Both the position numbers and the translations under genes were made by a program. This document shows, one piece after another, positions 17,890-24,868 of a DNA stretch of 24,868 nt. The notes under the pieces are model-generated. The model worked only from the letters and a program-made list of their open reading frames with translations, searched no databases and had not been told where the DNA came from. The stretch comes from Dunaliella salina (Eukaryota > Chlorophyta > Chlorophyceae > Chlamydomonadales > Dunaliellaceae). The number at the start of each line of letters is the position of its first letter. The stretch's first letter is position 1. The DNA lies in NCBI GenBank assembly GCA_002284615.2, contig MU070607.1, positions 8,298 to 33,165 on the forward strand, read 5' to 3'.

Positions 17890-18978
17890 TACAGGATCCC
17901 ACATGTGGCTGTACAGCCATTCCCCTCCTACTCCATCCCCCCTCATTCTCCCAGAAATATACACGGCGCACATGGCTTGCATATACAATACGCAAGGCAA
18001 ATATGTTGGCATGATTCGCCAAACCGCTTCCAAATCCTTTATAGGGCTTTTTATGGGGCCAAGCTTGCTGGCATGCACGAGAAAATAACACCACCTCCAG
18101 GCAGCTTTGCTACTGAGCTGCAAGGACTCCTTTCCCGCAAATCCATGCTTGAAAGAAAGTACTCTAGCAAGAAAATCAAAGACTCTTTTTCACGAGCCCT
18201 TCCACCTCACATTCATCACGCCCTTCAAAAATNGGCTTNAGTAGCCCAAGAAAAAATGGCCTCCCCACTAGACCACAACCCACAATACCAGAATTATTGG
18301 AGTGCGGACTCCCGAGACACTCTTTTTGGTGCCATGCATAATGCCTTCTTATCCAAATTCTCAGGCTTCTCAGTCTGCCATCCCATTTATGACGAGGGAA
18401 TCATAACCCAAGCTTTGCAACATGCCATTTACTCTGCCATTCTCAACACAGAGGCCACTGCTACATTCATGTTCCTTCCGGCTTGGAAAAAGAAAATGAT
18501 ATCCAACCCCTACTCCAAACTTTTTAATGCCTACCCCCACCTCTGTTACGAACTTGGAACCATACCTCGCGAAAAACTTAGTTACAGCACCCCTCGATCC
18601 TGCCCTAACCAAGAGGTACCTTTACCAAGGCATACCTGGTACCTTTGCATCTTTGCTGTTTGGTACACTGCAGCTCAAATCCATCTTAACAACCATAACA
18701 AAGACTGGCTACAGGGCCTGAAAAAAGATTGGAAGAAGCTTCAGAGTGGAAGCTTGAGAGTTTCAGCAGCCACCCTGTACTAAATCCCATGCATGCCCAT
18801 ATGCCAGGTTTCAATAAACTGGAACGCCTCCCATTTGACAAACAACACGTGTCCAAGCAGCCTAGAAATTCACACATAAGTATCCAAGATACCGACTTGG
18901 TGCCAAGCCAATCCAGTACTCTCTTAACTCTTAAAGTTGCTGACTGGAGGACATGGGCATACAAGATGGCAGCTGCCT
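17890..18978 (+). pseudogene. Retroelement polyprotein: conserved domain before RNase H (5' part)
   Basis: An open frame from 17905 (GTG) to 18783 encodes a domain I recognise only as belonging to an algal-type retroelement polyprotein: ELQGLLSRKSMLERKYSSKK, IKDSFSRALPPHIHHALQK, FSGFSVCHPIYDEG, TATFMFLPAWKKKM, NPYSKLFNAYPHLC. At the six-A run 18721-18726 the reading shifts to another frame (EEASEWKLESFSS, MPGFNKLERLPFDKQ, ADWRTWAY) up to the RNase H first motif D-G-S-C at 18965-18976, reached through a one-base deletion at about 18963. Two codons contain N (near 18233 and 18239). The element is interrupted at 18978 and continues at 24114. No reverse transcriptase is joined to it within the window. 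Confidence 0.65.
18975..18978. repeat. Target-site duplication GCCT (left)
   Basis: GCCT before the LTR start recurs at 24114-24117. Joining the flanks once through GCCT gives an uninterrupted RNase H reading (D-G-S-C then L-V-H-N), which supports these breakpoints. A duplication of 4-5 bp is expected for LTR elements. Confidence 0.7.
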
Positions 18979-19428
18979 TGTCACACCCAGAGTGTGCTGC
19001 AACGAGAATCTGCTGCAAGTTAGTTGAGTTGGTTGGCAGTTGTGATTGACCTTTATGTTCTACACAGCTGAGGCTGTGTTTAGAACTCCTCTTTCTCTTT
19101 CTCCTTTATCTTCCTCATGGAGAACTCGTAGTAACACCTTGATTGTCTTTAGCTTGTGTGTAGCCTTGTAAACTACTAGGCAGCCTTAGGGAGTAGCCCA
19201 TGCCGGGCTAGCAAGCCCTCAAGCCCTTGGAGGAGGCAGCAGCAGCAGTAACAGCACTACTAGGGGAGTATTCTGCACATAGCTTAGATATCTTGCATAC
19301 GCCTTAGCGGCACAGCCAAGTAAAGAGTCACTCCAGCAAAACCACACCTTATCCATCAGCTTGCCCTCAGCCCTGTCCAATTTGGTAGCTACGCGCCGTA
19401 GCTGCAGTGCTTTACCGCACACATATCT
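18979..19428 (+). repeat. 5' LTR (shared core)
   Basis: 450 bases from TGTCACACCC to CACATATCT aligning with 23608-24059. Contains a CAGCAGCAGCAG tract and a GGGCT/AGCCC stem near 19205. Unlike the 3' end, it is followed by TCTCTAAACACC and a (CT)n stretch, with no TGG primer site at the junction. Confidence 0.85.
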
Positions 19429-20089
19429 TCTCTAAACACCGTTGCTCTCTCTCTCTCCCTCACGCGTCGCGCAGTTTAGCCTGATTTCCACCCAAAGGTC
19501 CTCGACCACTCTCCCAGCCCCGAGCTGACGACCTACCATCACCCCTCGACGGCACCAGTATTGAGTGTCGCGTAGCCTCACCCGAAAATTTTGCGGCCTA
19601 GAGCCATTGAACCTGTGTACAACGCCGTGCAAGTGCCCACTTGGGCAACACGTGGAAATTTGTGCCATCTGCCATGCACAACAGCTCCATGGCACCAGTC
19701 ATGGAGGTCTGCATGGCACTCGTGAGCCTGAATCATATGGCATGTCACACACTGATGCGTGTGGTGTGCAGTGTGTCTGCAGTCATGCAATCAGGGCATC
19801 CGCAATCAGTGCAGCCACGCAACATGCACTCCTTAGCTCTCTCAGGATTTTGGAGCAAATTATGTAGTAAACATAACCAGTAGGAACACGCGATGACCAC
19901 AACATTGTGTGCGTTTACAAAGACACCCGCGCAGACTTAGATGCGCCTTAGAAATAATTTCTCTTGCCCCAGGGTCACTGTCACCCTTCCCTTCCTGGCC
20001 ATAATACATGAGGTGGGCATTCATTAGCCCAAGCAACAGTGTATGCGGTCCAACCAAATTAGCGTGCTCAATTTGCTTTGCACTGTCAA
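19429..20089 (+). other. Untranslated leader of the gag element
   Basis: Begins with a CT-rich run (19441-19461). Overlapping frames on both strands (about 19565-19880) show no motif. No convincing primer-binding site was found in the first 60 bases. Confidence 0.5.
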
Positions 20090-20310
20090 GGTCCAGCAAC
20101 CCAAATGATGGGTTGTGTGTCGCCTTTGCGTAGGGTTAGGCCCGGGTCCGGCAATCCATTAGGGGTTGTGTGTCGCCCTTGCTTTGAAGGTCCGGCAACC
20201 CATATGATGGGTTGTGTGTCGCCTTTGTCTAGGGTTAGGCCCGGGTCCAGCAGCCCATTTGGGGTTGTGTGTCGCCCTTGCATTGTCAAGGTCCACCATC
20301 CCCTATTAGG
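20090..20310 (+). repeat. Five-copy hairpin repeat in the gag leader
   Basis: GGTCC starts five modules at 20090, 20145, 20189, 20244 and 20290, making a 50-bp repeat within a 100-bp higher-order repeat (the latter includes TAGGGTTAGGCCCGGGTCC). Each module has a short stem: CAACCCA/TGGGTTG (20097-20115), CAATCC/GGGTTG-type, CAACCCAT/ATGGGTTG (20196-20214), CAGCCC/GGGGTTG, and CCCCT/AGGGG (20301 region). The first four are each followed by TGTGTCGCC(T/C)TTG. Substitutions in the stems mostly keep Watson-Crick or G-U pairs. It ends about 80 bases before the gag start. Confidence 0.85.
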
Positions 20311-20391
20311 GGCAGGGATGCGTGCGTCGCCTAGAATATGATAAATTAGTTACTGCTGCTGCTGCCTTGCCTTCTCCAAGGGCTTAATTTA

Positions 20392-22467
20392 ATGCATAGA
20401 ATGCCACCTAAGGCATGTTCCCAAACGGGAGCCACGAATGTAGCTGGCCCACCACCAGCAATAGAACCAGGTGCGGAGGATCAGCCTCCTGACACTTTCT
20501 TCACACCTGGGCAGAGAGCGCCCACACTTTACACCAATCCATTGTACATCCCTATGCCAAACTTGCCTGAAACAGCACCCCAGTTCAGGGGTGAGAAAGG
20601 AGTAGATGACCTACACGCTTGGCTTGGGCAGGCAAAATTGTGGTTTGTCAGAGTTTCACTCATGTGCAAAGGAAACCCAAATGTGACTGAAGCTGATGTT
20701 GTGCAAATGTTTTGCATGCTAGCCTTTGAAGAGGATACGCCTGTCAGGTTCTGGTATGAGACCAATCAAGATCGCCTGCTCAAAAAGCCGCCTGATGGCA
20801 AAACCACTTATGAGCAACTGCTTGCAGCTGTCAAGACACAGTTTGCGCACATCGCACCTGACCCAGATCAGCTTTTGACTGACATGCACCTGACCCCAGG
20901 TATGGACCTATCCACATTTGTGCACAAATTCGTCCGTGCACACAGAGCATCGATCATAACTGAAGAAAAGGCAGTCAGGCTGCTGATCGTCAAGTTCACC
21001 AAACAGACTGACCTGCTTCACAACCTGTGCACCGCCTACATGAGCAACCCTGATGTGCTTGTAACAGACCTAGCTGAGATTGTGCACAAGCACCAAGCAC
21101 TTAAGAACGCACTGGAGTTTGTAGACCCTGACAAGCCGCGCAAGCTTGAATCTACTCCTGATGCCTCTGATAGACCAACGCGCAATGCCGCATTCACCAC
21201 ACATGTGTCTGCACCTGCGGCAAGAAGCCAAGCATCGACTGCATTCCGCTGCAAGGTGCATGGACCGAACACCACCCACAGCAATGAGCAATGTAGATCT
21301 GTGAAGCGTATGATTGCAGAGAGTAAAGCAGCTCAGCCACAAAGCAGTCACCCTAACACCAACCGCTTGCTGATGGATGCTCTTGTCCAAGAATTCCACG
21401 CACGCCTAGCTGAGGTGGCTGCATCTTTTGACCTGCTGCAACTGCAGCAACCTCCTGCAAGACTGAACAACCAACAGAGTGCATCACCTCAATCATTTGC
21501 TGCATGCATAAGCAGCATGTCCAGCGCCAATGCAACTGACCGCATCAGGGATTACGACCCGCGCACATACATGAGCACACCACATACTCAAGCCCGCCCT
21601 CCACTTGTGCCTGCATCGCAGCACGCTCATCAAGTGCACATGACTCGCCATGCAGCACCAACCACAGTGTCACCAGATGGTGCAGATTTTGCCAAGGCGC
21701 ATGCTGCAGAGAGCGCCCAGCCTGTATGGCCGCCATTGCATGCCTTATTGACAGTGTGTTCAGAAGCAAAACAAGACCCAGAGTCAAGTGTGTGTGCAGC
21801 AACACCTGTACCATTTCAGGCAAAGCCAGTAACCCGTGCAGATGTGCCAGGTGCGACACCAGCGCCTGTGCAGAGACCAGCAGCTCCTGAAATGGCCACA
21901 GTACGTATTGTAGGATCAGAGCTCTCTGAGCAAGATTTGATTGCCATGCAGAAAATTCCTGGATTTGAAGTGTCTTTCAAGGTTCCCAAACCAACGCTGA
22001 TGGGCGCTCTCCAGCGCACCGATCTCCTGCCTCGAGAAGGTACACCAGCGCCACAAGTAAGTGCGCAAACGTTGCTGGAAAAATCTCAAACTCCAGCTGC
22101 ATCGCATGCCGCCTCCCATGGCACGGCAGCAACTGCACCTCAGCACTCAATCTCGTCAGAACCATCCTTGTTTGGGCATGATGATGCCCCTGTCTTCTGT
22201 TCAGCCAAGCATGGGCCAAGCCCAGAACAGCCTGCCTTTGATGCCACAAAGTACATGAATGAAACTGCCGGCCTCTCCAGGCTAGCTGAAGGTGTATCCT
22301 TTGCGCATAGAGACAAAGTCATCACTGCCTCGCGTGTGCTGTACGACATCTGCTCAGATGCAAACATCTTGTCCAAGAAATTTGCTGACAGGAATGGTAT
22401 TTTGTATGGCCCCTCACCCCACAACATCCATACCTCTATGGGGAGTGCAGGGGGAGTCATTGGCTAG
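20392..22467 (+). CDS. Gag polyprotein with C-terminal protease-like remnant
   Basis: 691 codons. Residues about 60-240 look like a retrotransposon Gag capsid region (QFRGEKGVDDLHAWLGQAKL, VRFWYE, YEQLLAAVKTQFAHIAPDPD, MDLSTFVHKFVRAHR). At residues 287-301, CKVHGPNTTHSNEQC forms C-x2-H-x5-H-x4-C, a variant nucleic-acid-binding knuckle. A Pro/Ala/Gln-rich, low-complexity stretch follows to about residue 600. At 645-690 VLYDICSDANILSKKFADRN aligns with the retropepsin active-site loop, Asp652 kept but the D-T/S-G triad now D-I-C. A TAG ends the frame after GGVIG. Two start codons are possible (20392 and 20401). By far the longest open frame in the window. Gag packages the element RNA into particles. 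Confidence 0.85.
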   Translation: MHRMPPKACSQTGATNVAGPPPAIEPGAEDQPPDTFFTPGQRAPTLYTNPLYIPMPNLPETAPQFRGEKGVDDLHAWLGQAKLWFVRVSLMCKGNPNVTEADVVQMFCMLAFEEDTPVRFWYETNQDRLLKKPPDGKTTYEQLLAAVKTQFAHIAPDPDQLLTDMHLTPGMDLSTFVHKFVRAHRASIITEEKAVRLLIVKFTKQTDLLHNLCTAYMSNPDVLVTDLAEIVHKHQALKNALEFVDPDKPRKLESTPDASDRPTRNAAFTTHVSAPAARSQASTAFRCKVHGPNTTHSNEQCRSVKRMIAESKAAQPQSSHPNTNRLLMDALVQEFHARLAEVAASFDLLQLQQPPARLNNQQSASPQSFAACISSMSSANATDRIRDYDPRTYMSTPHTQARPPLVPASQHAHQVHMTRHAAPTTVSPDGADFAKAHAAESAQPVWPPLHALLTVCSEAKQDPESSVCAATPVPFQAKPVTRADVPGATPAPVQRPAAPEMATVRIVGSELSEQDLIAMQKIPGFEVSFKVPKPTLMGALQRTDLLPREGTPAPQVSAQTLLEKSQTPAASHAASHGTAATAPQHSISSEPSLFGHDDAPVFCSAKHGPSPEQPAFDATKYMNETAGLSRLAEGVSFAHRDKVITASRVLYDICSDANILSKKFADRNGILYGPSPHNIHTSMGSAGGVIG

Positions 22468-23114
22468 GTGGTTGGCCCAATCTGGAGTATCCTCAACAGA
22501 GGTACAGACGTAGAATGCACAACTGCATCCCCTGACGGCTTAACACTCCCGGTTGTCTCTGGAGTAATAACTTGTACGAAGTGCTACTAAGCACACGTGT
22601 TGCTCGTGGTTGGGGAGCATACGCAGATCCTGTGCTCAAATTGCTGCAGTACCGCCCATTTATGCGCACTAGAAATGATATAAGCACACTTGCCAGTGTC
22701 CCCGTGATCACCACTGGACGCAGCCAAATTAAAACATCAGCCACTGCGTTCCTGGTTAGCATGACCACCGCTGCAGGTAACCTGCAGAATCCTCAGCATG
22801 ACCCATGCACCAAATCTGGCGTAGGCACAACTGCATCACATGCATATGCCACCCACAAAGCGTCCAAGGCACACTCATGCGCAACAGCATCCTCTGCCTC
22901 AGCTGCCGAACATGCATGGCATGACATATGCAACAGGTACAACAATGAAGACATGGACTTGCCCCAACACCAAGCTGGTAACTACAACCATGCATACACA
23001 CAACAACTGCCACTCCCCAAATACTTGCCGTATACAATGCAAACTGCAAGGGCAAGCATTCAGCGCAGCAGGCCACCACTGCCTGTTCGCCTGGCTGCAC
23101 CACCATGGAGTTAG
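22468..23114 (+). pseudogene. Continuation of the gag-protease frame after stop and frameshift
   Basis: Directly after the TAG, the same frame continues sensibly (VVGPIWSILNRGTDVEC, LTLPVVSGVIT) and then, across a one-base loss near 22570, passes into a 180-codon frame starting YEVLLSTRVARGWGAYADPV and LLQYRPF. This reads like the rest of the protease-like domain. From about 22740 on, the frame to 23114 is Ala/Thr/His-rich and shows no reverse transcriptase or integrase motif. So either the protease lies beyond a suppressed stop, or this copy is decayed after a functional gag. I favour decay, since two separate lesions are present. Confidence 0.55.
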
Positions 23115-23538
23115 GCAGTTCGCCCGCATGGGGGGGTGTGTTCCATGCACTCTACCCAGTGCATTAGCTAGAGCATGCAAGCGAACGTGCCTGCCTATGA
23201 CAACCAGCGTATCTAAAGGGCAGGCTTGGGAGAGCAAGCGAGGCTAGTTACTTTAGGCATGCTGTATAGAATCATGCATCTACCTTGTTGCGCATGAGCA
23301 TCAGCATATGGTCCGCCTTACTGACCCTCGGGTGCAGTAGATGATTTATTTGAGTAAGCTTCTGACTATGTGGATTTGCCAGCCTCACTCGCGTGGCTGG
23401 GGGTTGTTCTTGGCAAGGAGTTGAATCAAACATTAATTTTTGTTTATTGACTGGATGGTGTTGATTTTCTTTGGTCCATCTGCCTACACTCAGTTGCCAT
23501 GTCGTAGGTATCTCTGCGCTTTCATTACTTCATGCTTA
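23115..23538. other. 3' untranslated interior of the gag element
   Basis: No open frame of note. T/G-rich toward the 3' end, leading into the purine run at 23539. Confidence 0.5.
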
Positions 23539-23549
23539 AGATAGGGGGG
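23539..23549 (+). other. Probable polypurine tract
   Basis: AAGATAGGGGGG lies 1-2 bases before TGTAGCATGG. It is thus next to the 53-base segment X, not next to the LTR core at 23608. If this is the true tract, the 3' LTR begins at 23551. Confidence 0.55.
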
Positions 23550-23552
23550 TTG

Positions 23553-23605
23553 TAGCATGGCAAATTAGGACACTGTTTTGGCTGCGTCAGTTTCTCAGCC
23601 TGACA
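23553..23605 (+). repeat. 53-base segment X, first copy
   Basis: TAGCATGGCAAATTAGG through CAGCCTGACA, repeated with one substitution at 24061-24113. The two copies flank the 3' LTR core. There is no copy at the 5' end. Confidence 0.9.
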
Positions 23606-23607
23606 GC

Positions 23608-24113
23608 TGTCACACCCAGAGTGTGCTGCAACGAGAATCTGCTGCAAGTTAGTTGAGTTGGTTGGCAGTTGTGATTGACCTTTATGTTCTACACAGCTGA
23701 GGCTGTGTTTAGAGAACTCCTCTTTCTCTTTCTCCTCTGTCTTCCTCATGGAGAACTCGTAGTAACACCATGATTGTCTTTAGCTCGTGTATAGCCTTGT
23801 AAACTACTAGGCAGCCTTAGGGAGTAGCCCATGCCGGGCTAGCAAGCCCTCAAGCCCTTGGAGGAGGCAGCAGCAGCAGTAACAGCACTACTAGGGGAGT
23901 ATTCTGCACATAGCTTAGATATCTCGCATACGCCTTAGTGGCACAGCCAAGTAAAGAGTCATTCCAGCAAAACCACGCCTTATCCATCAGCTTGCCCTCA
24001 GCCCTGTCCAATTTGGTATCTACGCGCCGTAGCTGCAGTGCTTTACAGCACACATATCTATAGCATGGCAAACTAGGACACTGTTTTGGCTGCGTCAGTT
24101 TCTCAGCCTGACA
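23608..24113 (+). repeat. 3' LTR, core plus segment X
   Basis: Core 23608-24059 pairs with the 5' LTR; 24061-24113 is the second copy of X, ending CTGACA directly before GCCT. Core plus X gives a 506-bp LTR with TG...CA ends. In that reading the 5' LTR has lost its last 53 bases. Confidence 0.75.
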
Positions 24114-24115
24114 GC

Positions 24116-24868
24116 CTTGTCCATAACGGCAAGCAAGAAATTGGAGCAGGCGTCTACTGCCCGTCCACTGACAGCAAGAATTTTGTAGAACCAAACGGTG
24201 CCGGGATTACTAAAACCATCACAAGAGCTGAATTGGCAGCAATTGCTGCTGCTATCATCACCAAATATGCAGACATTGCATCAGACAGCCTCACCTCTTT
24301 CAATCAAACACGTAAACAGCTTCTCTATCCTGAAAGACATCTGAGGCATATCCAAGGAGACGTCCTTAAAATGATTTCAACACTCATTAGAGACTTCCAT
24401 ACCAAAATTCGAATTTGCAGAGTGAAGTCCCATGCTGGCATCGCTGGAAATGAATGTGCAGATGCCATTGCAAAGCATCAGGCAAAGAAAGCCCAGAACT
24501 GTGTGGCAAACACCGAGATCCCTGGCGCAGGTCCTGGTGGAAATTTATTTACAAATATTTTCTGGCTAGCCAAGGAAGAAAGAGTGCATGCTGCAGGCAC
24601 ACCTGCGGGTCCACCACCCACCCACAATCTCACCTATTTCCCCAATCTTCAAGATGCTCTCAAGTCCCACATGCATTCTAAACGCAAGCTTGGATATGCC
24701 AACGCCAAAACAGGTTACCACTCTTACTATCAAAACCTATTACTGCAAGTAGATAAAATCAGCAATGCCTTCAGAAATATGCCCAACACCTCTGTACCCA
24801 TGAAGCGTACCATCCTGCAGTACCGCACGGGCACCCTCTACAACCAAAAACATGCAGTACGTTTCAAA
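24116..24868 (+). CDS. Retroelement RNase H and downstream region (3' part, runs off window)
   Basis: 251 codons open to the window end, continuing the polyprotein interrupted at 18978. It is an RNase HI fold: EIGAGVYCPSTDSKNFVE strand, catalytic Glu in RAELAAIAAA (24230-24232), Asp in IASDSL (24284-24286), and RVKSHAGIAGNECADAIAK with the conserved His (24431-24433) and final Asp (24461-24463). The first catalytic Asp (D-G-S) is stranded on the far side of the LTR element at 18965. After RNase H comes GPGGNLFTNIFWLA, LTYFPNLQDALKSHMHSKRK, and QYRTGTLYNQKHAVRFK. RNase H removes RNA from the RNA-DNA hybrid during reverse transcription. The frame has no stop or frameshift over 750 bases, so the element was intact here when the LTR element entered, or little time has passed since. 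Confidence 0.85.

Larger units (their letters stand above)
18979..24113 (+). mobile_element. Gag-only LTR retrotransposon (TR-GAG-like), 5135 bp
   Basis: Direct repeats at 18979-19428 and 23608-24059 (about 97% identical: some eleven substitutions and one 2-base indel) bracket a gag-protease gene at 20392. No reverse transcriptase, RNase H or integrase lies between them. The element has split a resident RNase H gene, leaving GCCT on both sides. Outer ends are TGTCACACC and CCTGACA, the canonical TG...CA. It fits the published class of terminal-repeat elements that keep only GAG and depend on pol in trans. The 3' end carries an extra 53-base segment also found before the 3' LTR, so exact LTR limits are ambiguous. 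Confidence 0.85.

Noticed and set aside
20078..20341. Repetitive frames on both strands across the hairpin array
   Set aside because: The repeated peptide follows the DNA repeat on both strands, and differences keep RNA pairing, not codons.
21036..22249. Several 65-110-codon minus-strand frames opposite gag
   Set aside because: Antisense shadows of the long gag frame with no motif.
1..24868. CRISPR arrays, operons, ribosome-binding sites or phage genes
   Set aside because: No regularly spaced short repeats with unique spacers, no tightly packed genes; splice signals and retrotransposons show a eukaryotic nuclear genome.

Overview
This is a stretch of a nuclear eukaryotic genome, not a bacterial or phage one. 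It has long (CA)n microsatellites, pyrimidine-tract/AG splice acceptors and GT donors, almost no long open frames, and several generations of nested retrotransposons. The LINE, LTR and RNase H proteins recall those of repeat-rich microalgal (green-algal-type) genomes, but the species cannot be fixed from the sequence. Scattered N bases show a draft assembly.

Layout. (1) 1-7757: low gene density. A possible split host gene on the + strand is suggested by short spliced-looking segments (1589-1717, 2037-2150, perhaps 3046-3131, terminal 6868-6942). Around it lie three CA/GC microsatellites, a 54-bp minisatellite, a 74-bp-arm foldback hairpin, a G-rich tandem duplication and a diverged ~160-bp repeat. 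I do not recognise the host protein. (2) 7758-9287: minus-strand LINE debris, namely a 3' stem-loop tail, a C-terminal module ending PPDPH-stop, and a CCHC zinc-finger C-terminus. (3) 9288-12442: a 3155-bp LTR element with 177-bp LTRs, ACACA target duplications, primer-binding-like and polypurine sites, but no gag or pol. (4) 12823-12960: another minus-strand LINE tail with the same 3' hairpin. (5) 13221-14234: a TIR element flanked by TA, containing a complete 377-bp TRIM with 72-bp LTRs and GGGGC target duplications. (6) 16268-17760: a third PPDPH module (-) abutting a broken LINE reverse transcriptase plus zinc finger (+). (7) 17890-24868: a retroelement polyprotein (+) whose RNase H domain is cut directly after its D-G-S-C residues by a 5135-bp gag-only LTR element (18979-24113). 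The RNase H then continues open to the window end.

How it fits together. Almost everything recognisable is retrotransposon-derived. Three LTR elements of very different coding capacity (TRIM, large gene-less, gag-only) all lack reverse transcriptase and integrase, so each would have to be mobilised in trans. None of the LINE-type genes seen here is intact: frameshifts, stops or insertions break each of them. The most notable points are the gag-only element with a repeated-hairpin leader, its odd duplicated LTR terminus, the conserved 3' hairpin shared by LINE tails, and the unassigned conserved domain upstream of RNase H.
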